This document shows positions 15,001 to 28,000 of a DNA stretch of 64,000 nucleotides, in pieces. Every line of letters starts with the position of its first letter. Positions within the stretch are counted from its first letter, which is position 1. Source of the stretch: Atrichornis clamosus (lineage: Eukaryota; Chordata; Aves; Passeriformes; Menuridae); NCBI GenBank assembly GCA_013400975.1, contig WBMZ01000206.1, positions 310,001 through 374,000 of the forward strand, given 5' to 3'. The notes beneath the pieces were generated by a model, which was given only the letters and a program-made list of their open reading frames with translations, was not told where the DNA came from and did not search any database. The position numbers and the translations under genes were made by a program.

Positions 15001-15768
15001 TGTTCACAGAATAAACTTCAGGCAGGGGAACAGGTGATGAGAACAGAAAGGCCACTGAGGCCATTCAACTTTGTAATATCAGCATGTATATGTTGTGGCT
15101 TTGCCATAACAACTTTGTAAGCAGAACAGAGAAGATGCAAGTTCACATCCTGGCAAATACAACAATTTAAGAAGAATGTTAGTTCGTTAATATTTAAATG
15201 CAGTTCTCAACAGTTTATGTGCAACACAATTCAGTTGTGTGGTCCTGGCTGCCTTCAGAGGGGTAGGCATTACTTGTCGTGTCAAACCTTTTAGTCTTCA
15301 CTGCATACCACAGCTCATTATGGGGGATCATAGCTTCAGGTGAGGTAACTTGATTCATTTATGCACAAGCCGGGCAAGAAATTCATAAATATTTAAAACT
15401 GATGTATATTTACTAGTGTAATATTGCATATTGAATTAGTTGTCTGGTTTGCCTGCCAGCATTTCAAAGTCTGTGTTTAATTATCACGTTACCTAAGTGT
15501 GATGGCCACTGTTTTTAATGGATTCATGCTTCTGCCCTCTCAGCTTCTCCTTAAGCTCTTCTGAGCTCCTTTGTGACCCAGATGAATTGAAATCTTGTCA
15601 GCTTAGTGCACTGATAAATGAAAATAGTTGACTAATGTTGATTGTCTTTTGGTATTTCACATTCTGCTTGCCAAGAATGTCTTATGTACTGTGATCATTT
15701 AGAATCCTACATACACAGGGTAGTCATGTTTCTCAGACTGATTGCAGTCAGTTGACAAAGAATATCAT
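3016..15768. other. Intergenic DNA, AT-rich, no gene recognised
   Basis: About 12.7 kb without a recognisable exon or a repeat I can name. It holds simple features only: an AACTTCAA-type micro-tandem near 8065-8095, a poly-T run near 14487-14502, and a 14-bp perfect palindrome at 10672-10685 that is expected by chance. Ancient decayed repeats or regulatory DNA may be present but cannot be seen by eye. Confidence 0.5.
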
Positions 15769-15829
15769 CTTGAGCCAATGCTCATCAGTAGCCACCCCTT
15801 GAGCCAATGCTCATCAGTAGCCACCCCTT
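15769..15829. repeat. Exact 29-bp tandem duplication
   Basis: A 29-bp unit starting TTGAGCCAATGCTCATCAG is present twice, head to tail, with no mismatch (copy starts at 15770 and 15799; identity extends over 15769-15829). Two identical copies suggest a recent replication-slippage event or a polymorphic minisatellite seed. It lies about 40 bp from the end of an old CR1 relic. Confidence 0.95.
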
Positions 15830-15866
15830 CTTATAATTACTTAGCATAAGAAGAAGAAATTAAATA

Positions 15867-17760
15867 AGACAGAAAGGACCATTTAGTCATATGGTCTGAT
15901 CTCTTCTGTACCCTGTGTCATTAAATTTCACATATGTACAAGCAGTATGAGGGCAGTAATGTGCATTTGGCTAAAACCTGTCATCCAGAAAGGCATCTTG
16001 TCCTGGTTGAGCGACAAAAAAATGTTAAAAATTTCTTGGTGCCTTTATTAGCTTGCTCCAGTGATGTCACCTTAAGAAGGAAAATTGTGTGCTACAGTTG
16101 AATTTGTCTGACTTCAGTTTCTACCACAGCTTCTTGTTATGCCATTCTCCACTAGATTAAAGAGCCCTTCAAAATCCAGTATATTTTTTCTGCATTGAGG
16201 TACTTATATGCTGTAATCAAGTCAATCTTTTTGATACGATAAACAGACTGCGCTCTTTAAGTCTCACATAGCAGCATTTTTCTTCAATTCTCAAATCACA
16301 TTTTCAGCTTTTAATCTGCCGTCTCTACGATTTTTTGACATCTTTTTTTTTTCAAAACATGGGCAGAAACACAGTGTGCAAGATTGGTCTCATCAGTGAT
16401 ATATCCAGAGAGAAAACTATGTTCCTACTTCCTACTCCCTTGATGCAGGTTAATTCTTCCTTTTAGCAATGTCACAGTGAATGTTTAGGATGAGTTGGTG
16501 ACTACAACCCCTAAATCTTTTCCAGTCAGTGCCATCCTTCAAGCTTATTACAGGGATTTAGTGATAATAGATGTATTTTGTTTGCCAAGGTCCAGTTTGC
16601 CACTGAAATCAGACTACTTCCCATGGTTGCTTGGTGCCTTTACCATTTCTCTCCTTCTGGTGTCATTTTCACAGAAACATACTCATTCAAAGAAGGTTCT
16701 TTTACTGTCAATTACTTTCAGTCATCAGTCATTTAGGACAGACTTTGCCAATTTAACAGCTGCTTTAATGATATCATGGGGTACTACATTTTCTTTCAGA
16801 CTTCATCAATATGCATAAAACCAAACAAGCAATCTCATCAAAGAATGACTTTAGAGAAGTTTGATTGGACCTGGTCTTCACAAAAAAGACTAGAATTGTT
16901 TCTATTAATTACTTTGAAATATTTTAAAATTAAATGTTACTCCCTTTATTATTTAGGGTGCTGATGTTGGCCTGTATTTTCCTCTCATTGCACTTGCTCC
17001 TTTTTGACTGCTGGTATAAGATTAACATCCCTTTGGAATTTCACAAATCATGATTCCCATCTTTCTTAATTACTAGCAGGCTGGAGCAGTTCTTTATAAT
17101 TCCCTTGAGATCCATCTACTTGTTTCTTTTGTAGCATAAAAGTACTTATTGAACATATTTACATTTTACACATCAGCACAAAACCACTTATGAGCTACAT
17201 TTTACTGATGGGCCAGTATCATCACTGGGTTTTCTTTTATTCCTAACACACTTTAAATATCCTATTTGTCTTTAGCTCTTACAACCATGGATTTTTTTCT
17301 TGACTATTAACCTATCAATTTCTGATATTGTAACTTGTAATCTAGAACAACTGTAATTTATATAATTCCTCTTTGTTTTCATTTTCATTCTAACTGCCAC
17401 CACTGAAATTTTATGGTAAAGTTACTGCCTTCTGTGATTGCCAAGTCATAGCCTTTTGGCCATTTAATAGAGACTTTATGAGAGCACCTCTTTCGAGGTT
17501 CACACTAAATATGTTTTTCCTTGTCAGCTGTCCCTACTGTTTTTCTCAGTTTGGGGAAATTAGCTCTTGAAGCAGCAGAAATCCATAGCTTTGATAGGGG
17601 CTGTCTTGCATTTACCCATGATGACTACAATCAGACCACAATTGCTTGTTCCCAGGCAACTACGAACTTTAAATTTAGTGATATCAATCACTTTTATCTA
17701 CTACAATGAGGTTCAAATGCTTATCTCTTGCAGTGTAGGATATCTATTGGGCTAAAAAAT
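15867..17760 (-). repeat. Ancient CR1/L3-like LINE relic, about 1.9 kb, inverted
   Basis: Strongly decayed but collinear with the inverted 3' half of an old amniote CR1/L3-type LINE of the kind common in turtles and crocodilians. Landmarks: AGAAAGGACCATTTAGTCAT near 15870; TCCAGAAAGGCATC near 15985; CTAGATTAAAGAGCCCTTCA near 16150; TGTAATCAAGTCAATCTTTTTGATA near 16210, followed by GCTCTTTAAGTCTC; ACAACCCCTAAATCTTTTCC near 16505; GATATCATGGGGTACTACAT near 16770; and an AACCATGGATTTTTTTCTTG segment near 17285. The 3' end is at the left, so the element is on the - strand. Many stops and indels; no ORF survives. The family name is from memory of consensus wording, and the right-hand edge is uncertain. 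Confidence 0.65.
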
Positions 17761-18243
17761 TACCTTCTCCAACTGTACAAGTTATTAATGACTTGGTAGA
17801 ATCTGCTGTTAAACTACAAAAGGGCTACACTTCTTTCCTTGCAAACAGGGGAAATTAGGATACCACATGTGAATAAATGTTAAATTCACATGCAAGTATT
17901 TCACCTGTTACCAAAAATCTTTGTAAAACTTTAATCAGGATTGAATTTTAAGGGAAGACATAAACTTTTGTGGACATTGGTAGTTAACTTTTGGACACTC
18001 CCAGACCTTACTGTGACAACAGCATTAATGCCTTTTGTCAAAAACAAAGCATGCTTACTTTTTTCTTTTAAAAGGTAGTAATCAGGAGGAAATTTATTTT
18101 CAGAGGTAGCTATTTGGAGGAAATAAAGAGATGAGAATTAAGAAGGCCTGTGTTGTGTTGAATGCAGCTGGTGTCCTGGAATAAACTGGAATACGGATGT
18201 CAGCCACAACTCATCCAGAGCCCTAAAAACGTGATCAGTTTAG

Positions 18244-18613
18244 CTCGAAGAAGAGTAAAATGAAGGGGGAACTTATGGCAGTCTACAAATTCCTTATGAG
18301 GGGAAGAGGAGGGGCAGGCACTGATCTCTTCTCTGTGGTGACTAGTGACAGGGCCTGAGGAAATGGCCTGAAGTTCTGCCAGGGAAGGTTTAGGTTAGAT
18401 ACTAGAAAAAGGTTCCTCACCCAGGGGGTGATTTGGCACTGGAACAGGCTCCCCAGGGAAGTGGTCACAGCACCAAGCCTGACAGAGTTCAAAAAGCTTT
18501 TGAACAATACCCTCGGGCACATGGTGTGACTTTTGGGGATGGTGCTGTGCAGGGGTAAGAGTTGGACTTGATGATCCATGTGGGTCCTTTCCAACTCAGA
18601 ATATTCTGTGATC
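18244..18613 (+). repeat. CR1 LINE, 3' end, adjoining GADL1 CpG island
   Basis: Reads in CR1 sense orientation: GGGGGAACTTATGGCAGTCTAC, then CTCTTCTCTGTGGTGACTAGTGACAGGG, GGTTTAGGTTAGATACTAG, AAAAGGTTCCTCACCCAG, TGGCACTGGAACAGGCTCCCC, GTTGGACTTGATGATCC and the terminus CAACTCAGAATATTCTGTGATC. The 5' part is truncated. It ends within a few bases of the GC-rich promoter island and about 460 bp before the proposed start codon, in the same orientation as the gene. Confidence 0.93.
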
Positions 18614-18952
18614 CCGTGAAAATTGCCCTCGGCGGGCAGCGGTGCCAGGGCGGGCTGATGGCAGCGGGCTGGACGAGCCCTGCCTTCGGCTGTCTGCCTG
18701 CAGGGGAGCCACGCAGCCCCGCGGAGGGCTTTAAGGCACCGGGTCAGGCTTTAGCGGCACCGAAACAAACCCGCTGTCACAAGCAGCTACTGCCGCGAAC
18801 CCCCGATTTGGCAGCGAAGGCAGCCCGGGGCCATTGAACCACCCAGCACCCCGCTCTCCCTCAGCGCCGCGGCCCTCGCTGGCAGCCGGGCCCCGCCGGG
18901 CTGTGCCCATCGCCCTGCCCCGCGGGAGGCGGCGGCCCGGCGGCGCCGAGGG

Positions 18953-18960
18953 TATTAATA
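18953..18960 (+). promoter_or_regulatory. TATA-like box, candidate GADL1 core promoter
   Basis: An AT-only octamer, TATTAATA, stands alone inside very GC-rich DNA, 112 bp upstream of the proposed start codon. A start site about 25-30 bp downstream would give a 5' UTR of roughly 85-90 nt. I see no ATG in any frame between this box and position 19072. The role is inferred from position and context only. Confidence 0.4.
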
Positions 18961-19071
18961 GCGGCCCGGGCAGCGCCGAGCGGCGGGGAGGCTGCGGGCT
19001 CGGCGCGGGAGCGGCAGGGGTCACGCTGGGGAGCTGCCTCCCCTCCTCTCCGGTGCCACCGCGACGGCCAG

Positions 19072-19078
19072 ATGGAGG
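19072..19078 (+). CDS. GADL1: GADL1 exon 1, coding part (start codon, Glu, plus one base)
   Basis: ATGGAGG followed by the donor GTAAAC. The exon ends one base into a codon; exon 2 begins with two bases of a split codon, so the junction gives Val and the protein starts [10 protein letters not shown]. This is the first ATG after the TATA-like box and sits in the CpG island. The context has G at +4 but C at -3, so it is only moderate. The N-terminus would be about 11 residues shorter than the human protein. Alternative: initiation at the in-frame ATG in exon 2 (30216), with exon 1 wholly untranslated. The assignment is inference; no transcript evidence is available. Confidence 0.6.
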
Positions 19079-22000
19079 GTAAACGCTGGCGGGGCGCAGC
19101 CGCCTTGTCCCTCCTGTCTCCCCGCTTCAGCCGGGCTGCGGGCGGAGGGGCTCGGGAGAGGCTGGAAGGAGGGAAGCGCCTTGCTCTCTGCCTCGCTCGG
19201 GGCTTTTAACCCCTTCCTCGTCCTGGGGGAGCCTCCCCATCACGGGTGTCCCCGGGCCTGGCGAGGAGAGGGATCTCGGGGCAAGAGGCTGGAGTAGGGT
19301 CGGTTCGCAGCCCAGGTGCGGGAGGCATGGGGCTGCCTGTTGGGAATCTACCTGTAACCACCTGTTGTTACAGCGCAGCAGTAGTGTAGTCAGAATGGTT
19401 TTAAAAGGTATAGAGTTTGCAACAGTTGTCATAAAAACATTGCAGAACAGTGGGTTCTTTTGTTGAAATAAATGATCTTTTAGGAGTGGTGCCTTTTATT
19501 TTACTTTTTTTTTTTCAGTAGGCACCAGAATAAAACAGGCATGGCAATATAGTGATTTGCTTTGGAACAAAAGGTCTCAGTAAGGAAGAAGTTAATCCTG
19601 TTCTATAAATGTGTTATCAAGTTCTTTACCTGCATTAAAAGATAGGCCTTGCATCATTAATGGAAAATAGAAGTTGACCATGTATTTATTAAAGTGGAGA
19701 ATGTGGATGAACTATGGTTAATACAATAATAAGACTGCTGGGGGAGCTTAGAAAATGCAGAGATTAAATTTACAAGGTTAAGAAACAAGAAAGTCTTCAG
19801 TCTTGTGAGTGGAAGCTGATAGCTAAGTCAGAAAATAATAAAAGTGTTTGCAGATGGCTCCCTCTCTCCCACAAGAACAATATTCTTGATAAGAACTTCT
19901 CTGCTTATCTCAAATTTGGAATCTTTTATGAAAACAGTCCTAAAAGGCTCGAGACCTAATATGTTTCTTTTATTTTTCACTCTAAACATGGATGAAACAG
20001 CAAAAAAACTTTTATTCCCAGTTTGAAAAGTCTCTTAACTTGTGTCCCAGAAGTTTAGTGCCTTACATTCATGGGTGATCCAAGTTGCACTATATTGGTT
20101 GAAAAATCTTGGAACACAATAATGTATTTGAAAGGAAACTCCAGAAACGTAATATTTTAAAAGCAGTGGATCCCTTTTGCTTTATTTGATGTAAATTGAA
20201 TGAGCACTGTAAAGTTACGTGAGAGTCCTAGTGTCTGGTAAATATGTTCTGGTGCACACAGTAGTTTAAGGCTGTACTGTAATGACAGCTGCACTACATG
20301 AGCAGCAGGAGCACTACTGTATGAGTGACAGCAGCTTCAAAAGTCATTTGCTTCAGATGCAGCTTATATTTATATCCTCTGCCAAAACAACACCAAAGAT
20401 ACACTGCCAGCAGTCAGTAAGAGTGAGATCCTGGTGGTTTAGCTGAGTAGTAGTGTTCTTGTTCAAATGTTGCCTGGTGTACGCTACCAAAACTCGTAAT
20501 GTCCTTCCAAAACCATTGTCTTGTGCTGGTAAGACAGAATGTGTCTAGTGGTAATGTGATCTCCACCCTTGTTGCTGCAGGTTTTCCAGTCTCTCGACCT
20601 TATTAATGAGTAGCATCTGTTATTTTTCTGTACTTTTCCATCTTATGAGGAATTCTTTACTCTCGCAGTACTCTCTTTCATTTACCTTTGGTGATTTGCT
20701 GTCTTTTTGCCAGATTCTGTCTGGTGAATGAACATCATGTGAGTGGGATGGTAAATAAAAGTTGGACTGCAGTGTAGCCTTTTCTATAAGCTCATTTTAA
20801 GCTATTGGAGAAATTTTTCTCTGTGGTTCTCGAGGTAGTAGAACTTTATTGCGTGCTGAAAGCTTTTTATTTTTTTTTCCCACTGCAAGAAAATGTGACT
20901 CCATTGTTAAAACCAGACCTTCTGGGCTGATCTGTGCAGTTCTCCTTTCAGTACTGATTTTATGTGCTCTTAGCTTTTAAGGTTATATTGGAAGGCATCT
21001 GCGTGAGAAAGACCGAAGGCACCTGCCTGTTGCAACACTAGCGTTGTGTTTGCTTTGCACAGCTGGAGCAGCTGGCAGAGTGGACACAGTTGGAGTGGGG
21101 ACTTGGATGTGTGTAGAGTGAACACTTGCAGTAGCTGCTGTGATGAACGCAGTGGGAGCACTCTGAGGAGTGACACTATGGGTTCTTTTCCTTGGTTGGT
21201 TTTCTATTTTCCATTTTCTTATTTAAACCTCCTTAATGTATTTGAAAGTGACCACTTGAATTTCATTTTGCTGATTGCTAGTTGAGTGTAATTTCTCTCA
21301 GACATCACAACTGTCCACAAGGGAAGCTTTAATGGCTATGCAGGGATGAGTAAGAGGATATTTTTTTGGGCTCTGCTTCCACTAACACAAAAGACAGCGA
21401 AATCCTATTAATGAAAGGGGGCCAAGTTGTAAATTCCTACTCCTAGCTGCAGAAAAGGATATTCACTGTATATATATAGTTTAGTCATTTGTGGGGCTTA
21501 AGGGCTGTGTGTATTGAGCAGAGTCTCAAGCAAGTTAGTAGCTCATCAAGTGCTACAGAGTCAGAGCTGACAACCAAGAGGAAGGGAGCAGCCGGAATTT
21601 CTGCAATGTGCTGCTTTTTAACTTGTGAAAAAGTTAAAAAAAAAGTGGCTCGGTGTGTGTATGGTATATTTGGGGAGTTCTGTGATCTTGTATTGCCAGC
21701 AGATTGGGGAGGTGAGTCTGCAAACGTTTTGTGCAAGGTGTTGGTTGCTATGTTATCATCTCAAACAGCTCTAATGTGAAGCATGGCAAAACATACTGGA
21801 AGTTAGGGTGACTTTAAGGTGCTGGTAATGTGACACTCAGGTTAGTATTTTGGTCAGAGCAGAGGATCTCTCCCGTGTCTAAAATCTGACCTGATAAAAG
21901 AGGTACTAGGATCTTTGCTAATATCACTCCCATCAGAGGAAGGGAAACATCATTTTGCAAGAAATGAAGCTTGCATCTAATAAAGCCATTCTGTGTGAGT

Positions 22001-25000
22001 GCATTCACTGTGCTTTAAAATTAATAAGAATTTTCTTGGCAGTTAATGAACATTTAGTGAAGAAGCTTAATTTGACATTTGAGAAGTTCAATAAATAATT
22101 TTTCTTTCTTGATTAAGGCGTCTTTTAAACTGTCACTTATACAACAAAAAATTGTCACTTTTTAATGCATTAGGAGATCTTCTTGCATACTGATTCAGCT
22201 GTTATTGCCTATTAAACAGTTTAGATTTCATGTGCCTTAATTTCCCTGCTCTTGACTATTTTAAGCTGCCTGCTTCTTTAAAGATCATTTATATTTGCAT
22301 AAGCATTTATTACATATTCAAGACAGAAAAAATGAACACATTGAAGTACATGTCTTTGTATTTCTCTGACTTCCCCCACCCTATGGTCCAGTTTAAGACA
22401 GATATTTATGCTCATCCCAGATGTTTATGGAAACTACCTCTTCAAACTTTGCAAAAATCAGAAGTTAAATTTCTTACAGCCTTTTTTGTCTCGTGTCACA
22501 AACTGCAGAGGTTGGGCCAGGTAGGTGTTTGTAAATCATTGATAAGTCAAGGATACTCAGCAGGACATGGCTAAATTGGGGCCATTTACTCTGGTTTTTT
22601 ATTCTCTCATCTGTGCACACAAGTAATCTTACTGTAGCATTACTTGTGTTTATACATGTGCAATGAGGGACTAATAAATTGGAAAGGCAAATGGTTGTTG
22701 CTTAGTGGCATGTCAGTAGAGGTTGTTTCTGTTGATGATTATTGTCAGGCCTAGTCTAAGAATAATAAAAGATGTCTTTGACCTGATTCAAATATATGTA
22801 TGTCCATCTCTGTTACGGTTTCTTGATTATATGTGATTTTTTTTTTTAATGAAGAACTTGTCAAATGTCAAATGTTTAAAGTACAAGTCACTGGACCAGA
22901 AGTTTTTCGGTGCCATGACTATGATGAGAAAAGTGGCTCTTAGTGACCAAGGTCTTTTGTCAGCAAAGTAGCAATAACTCTACAAAGTAGTTGCTTGAAT
23001 CTAGATAATTTGGAAGAGCTCGTGGCTCTAGAGCTTGGATATCTCTCCCTTTTGTCACATCTCATCTTATGTAAGCTGAAAGCCTTCTAAATATGATCTT
23101 ATCTGTTGGCAAATGTCAGGGTTTCAACAAGAGAGATTGTGTTTAAGTGACTCGGCATCCCTCTGCTAGTTACACTGCAAGTCAGCTTGCAGTGTCTCAT
23201 TGAGCTGCTTAAACTAGTTTTTCTCAAGCAGACCTACTCCTTTGTTCAGGGATTATTGAGCCCTCTTTTAGGCCAATATATCATGTTAAAAGGCTCTCAC
23301 ACCAGCCTGAGGGAGAAAGAGCAAACAACAGATGCTGCATGTACCTTGGTTGCAGTGCTAATGCTGAGCTCAAATGACTGATTTCGGTTTTGGTCTGGTC
23401 AAAAAAAAACCCCAAACCCAAACTCCATCTTCTGCCTTTGTTAGAGGAAAAATGAAAGACCTGGGTGCAGTCAGACTACAGGTGGTGTGGTGGCTCTGTT
23501 TGGACCTCCTTCAGCTGCCTTGCTGGGATGACACCATCTCATTGGTGAGACCTAGTGTGCATGGTGTGATCAGATCTGTTCTTCCACCAGCACTATCCAG
23601 ACTGATGATCTAGGAAAGGACTGCTGTCGTCTTCTGCTGTGACTTGACAGGGTCACACAACAGCTTGGCCTCTTGCAGGTCAGGAGTGGTTTCTCGAAAA
23701 CACATAGTAAACCCAAGGCAGGCACAATCTGAAGTGGTGTGTCCAGAGCCCTGCTGGACCCCTCATCTGTGTGACTGATCTCTGCTGATCTGACCAGCAG
23801 CGTTGTCAAAGCCTGTGCAAGGCAGCTTGCTGCATTTTGAAAGTGCACTGAGCTACTTTACTTTTACATTGAACTGATATGCTAGTAAATTAAGAATATC
23901 TATGTAGGAACTAGTTCAGAGGACTTAGTGGGCTGGAAAGTTACATCCTGATTTGCTGCACACTTCCCTGTGTTAGTAAATAAGGGTGTATCTCAGAGTT
24001 ATGTTGTAGACGTGAGTTAGTGAACAGCAATTGGAAATCCTTTGTAGGAAGCAGAAAATATGGAAGCGTTTATGATATGAAAAAGTGAGAGGAAAACATT
24101 TGTTTTGACTGCAACTTGAATGTAGAGGTAAAACTTCCTAAAACAAAATTTAGACTTTTCATCTATTTCTACATTTTAACTTGCATTGAATTCCATAAAA
24201 CTCAGTTTTAGTAAATGACTGCTTTCTTAGTTGGTTTTGAAAGACTGGAGCTAAAAATTGATTTTATATTATGACTAGAAATGTAATTCTTGCATGAAAT
24301 TGCAGGCTGTCATGAACCCTTTTAAATCATGTTGCAGAATTTCCGTTTGGAAAAAACCCTATGTTTTCAGTTCATCTTTTTTACCATTGGGAACCAGAAG
24401 AATCTCAGGGATTCTGTATATTCTGCATTGGTCACACCTATATTCATCACTTCTCTCTGAACCCAACCTCCTCAAGTTGACTTTGCTATTCCTTGCACAG
24501 TGCCTTTGATGGACTTGGATGTTGTGTATTCAGTGACTTTTCCACAGAAAAAGGAATATTCATTAAATGTTCCTTATCAATATACAACTTACAAAGAGAT
24601 TTGTTTCTCAGATACTTCCCTCACTGTTCACAGGTGTTAAAAATTAGAACATGTGAGCTGAAATAATCTCATTGGGGTCAGGGAGCTGGGATTTCCATTT
24701 CATAGTTGGCATTTGCTGTTTCTCAGTTTTGCGTCAAGGTGAATTCCGATTCTCCACAGCCTTTCTTCCTAATTGGAAATGTTACAGCAGGGATCATTCC
24801 CGCAGTCACTTGGTTTGGGCATTGCGGAGTTGTTATGAAAAATTAACATCAATTCCTGAGGTTTGGCTGCTTAAAAGTGTCTGATTCTTTTTTCTTAACT
24901 TTTGTCTGCTTTTCTTTTCTTTTTAAAGGAAGTCCTGCCTAGTTCTGCACAGCGTGACGTGTTGTGAGCATTCAACTAAAAAAGGTGCCCCCTTGGAACT

Positions 25001-28000
25001 CTGGAAATTATCTCTGAAAGCAGGATCTCTGTCCTAATGTGGACCTTACATTCCCTGTCAGATATTCACTTTTGGGTCTTCTCTCCCAATTTCAGTCTCC
25101 TCCCAACCTTCCCTTTAGGAATGGAAAATTCAGGTATGGGATGGAGAGTAGGACCCATTTGTTGTTCTGTTGCTGTTCTGTACTAGCAGTGTGCTCAATG
25201 AGTCTATTCAGGGGTTTTGGAGCCCAGACACAAGAACTTTTGTTTTCCTTGGGTCCTGCTCTATAAAGGTCACACTAGCCTTTTCACAGTCAGAGGATTC
25301 CTGTGTGGGGGTGGCTGCTGCAGACCTTCTGAGGGGAAACAACCAACTTGTTCCCTGTCCACAGGCCGGGTCCATAAACCTGCAAAACAAGAATATGTAA
25401 TACAGGAGGATTTGCATGAGCCCTACCATACCCGTGCCTAGTCGTTTTTTTTAATACGGATAGATTTTCCAGTACACCAAGTAATTTTATATACTGGATT
25501 TTAAATAAAATGCATCTCCTTTACTTGGCAACAGGCCTGGGAAATCAGTTTACGAAAAAACAATGTATTTTTGCCTTAAGACTGGAGTGGCTTTACTTCA
25601 TTCATATGTATAGAAAGCAGTGATTAAAGAAACAGAAGTGTCTTTAAAGATTATTTATGCTAAGGGACTCAAATAGCTGTATACAGTGGGACAAGTATGT
25701 GTTTTAATGCTTTGATATGTGATATGACACCACAGTAATCCATTAAACATGGTGGTGTGGAGCCTTGACACTGAAGGCACTTGTTTTCTTTTGCTGGACA
25801 CACTGAAGGAAAATACTGAGGTCTTCTGAAAGAAGACCCGTGACTAGATCATACAGAATGGGAAATTTAAAATTTGTTTCTGGTTAATGCTGGCAATTAC
25901 TACTGCATTTGTTAAAAAGCAGAAATAGGCCTTTGGTCAAAGCCAGCTTTTTGCATTCCCTTGATTAGTCAGTGGTGCTAATACAGTATATACTGGACAG
26001 GATTTGGCCCTGGCGTTAAAGCACAAGCTGCTCTTTCACAACAACCCCCTTCTGTTTCCTCCTTTGTCTTGTGAGCAGTAAATCTTTCTGATCATTTCAT
26101 GCTACTCCCTCAAATATTGTTAGAATGGGCCAAGTACAATGCTTCAGTTTCTTTTTGTAGTGCAAGGACTTAGAAGTCAAATATGGAAACACAGATGAAG
26201 CTTTTAAAATATATGGTAGTACTTAGATAAAGATACAGAAACATCTGAAAAAATGTTTATTTTTTTCTGTGCATTATTCCAACTCCAATTAATTTATGTT
26301 TGCTGCTGGGAAAATAATATTGATCATAAAAGTAAAATATTTGTTGGAAATCCTTAGACTTCTGTAACAGAATATTTCTTTCAGGATGATATATGAGAAT
26401 TATGAGCTTGATTTTACTGCTGCTGAAGCCAGTGGCTGAATGCCCAATTGCCTTCAACTGGAGCAGGATTGAGTCTTCTCTTTTGCAGAAGGATATCTTG
26501 AATAGTCAGTAATTCTTAATCTCTGTGTTAAAGCGCTTTCATTTGGTAAAGTTTTAGTTCTGTTTAAAGCCTGGAGCCATTTGGCTGAAACTGTTTTTGA
26601 TATATTTTCTGGAAGTCTGTTTTCTGAGTCTGCCTTGGAGTCTGTTTCTGTATTCTCAAATTGAAAAGAACATATTTATTGCAGCCACATCTCTAGATTG
26701 TTTCCCTATCGTGTTTGGAAACAAAAGAGGTATATGTGACAAGATGCTGTTTCTATAAAGTGGCCTTCATGTGAAACATGTTCTTTTAGTGCAATCAGGT
26801 GTGTTTGAGATATATATAAAAGGCCCAAAATTATTGGAAAAGAATGTTCTGAGCATTTTGTGTATGTTTTTATTTTTTTGAAGAGACAATGTGTATCATC
26901 AGCTCGTAAAGATAATGTATGTTTTTTAGCTTGGAAGCTGAACTCTGAGATTGTGTTAAAGGCATGCTATTTAACTTGGGTACTGTGACATAAAAAGTGA
27001 ACCTGGAATCTTTCTGGAGGTTCACCTGTCTAAAATGTAATAAATTGGTCACTGGCCCTTTTAAAAAGTGTGATAAAAAGAAAAAATGTTATGGAATTTC
27101 AGATGTTTATCAACTGCTTAGTTTTCCTCTTCAGGTTTTACTGCAACCAAGAGGACACACGAAGAGTTTGGAAAGCTTGTAAGAGCTCCAGAAGTCAGAC
27201 AATTATAGGTAGAATATTAAGTATCATGACATTTGCAGACAGATCATGAGGGATGGGAATAGTGTATGTATCCTGCAGTGGTTTCCAAAACCTGGAGGCT
27301 ACCTCAGAAAAATGTGTATGTTTGGGGTTTGATTGTGAAACAGTTGTTTCTGCTAGTTTCAAGTAATGGTCTTATGATATATTCCAGGGCAGAATTTAGC
27401 AACAAAGTCAGATTGAAGTTATAAGTGATTAAAAAAAAATAAATATTGAGAAAGTGGTAAATAATTGCAAGCAGTATTATTCCATGAAATAAAATAAGAG
27501 CAAAGGCATGAACTCCTTGCTGGAGCTTTACACAGGTAAAATGCTGTTGAAATGAAGACTCTTTTCCATCCCTTCCTTCTAACCTCTCTGCTTTGCCTTT
27601 CTTTTGTAGACTGTGCCTGAGTCCCAGAACAGATGAGGGGAATAGGGGTAGACTGTCACCCATTTTCCAGAGCACATCTTCTTTTTCAGGATCCACAAAG
27701 CATCCTAGGGAGGTGATAAAACTGTGTGTAGAGGTGAACAGACCTGCTTCAAATCAGAAGCTATTAGACCTATCACCCAGCCCCCTAAAGACCTGGTAGA
27801 AAAAATAATGTAAAGTTCTGGAATTCCTGGAGAAAGGTCATTGTAAAGTCATGGAGGTATTAGTATCTTCTCTCTGTGTGAAAGTGATAGGAGTAAGGTT
27901 GGTAGAGTTAACAATAGAAAAGCTTTTCACAGCTCTGGTTCTAGCAGAGACCTGAGAGTTGAAGCAGAACAAAAATCCCAGACTGATCAACGAAACAACA

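Larger units (their letters stand above)
18618..19340. promoter_or_regulatory. CpG island over GADL1 promoter and first exon
   Basis: A sharp change in composition: about 700 bp rich in G+C and in CpG dinucleotides, with many GCGG, CCCGCG and GGCGC words, flanked by AT-rich DNA on both sides. It is the only such island in the window. It contains the TATA-like box, the proposed start codon and the first splice donor, which fits a vertebrate promoter. Its left edge meets the 3' end of a CR1 copy almost directly. Confidence 0.8.

Noticed and set aside
18562..18837. 91-codon ORF crossing the CR1/CpG-island boundary
   Set aside because: A chance frame spanning a retroposon tail and GC-rich promoter DNA; no domain.
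18834..19082. 82-codon Pro/Arg-rich ORF in the CpG island
   Set aside because: Typical low-stop reading of GC-rich promoter DNA. It is in a different frame from the proposed GADL1 start and begins upstream of the TATA-like box.
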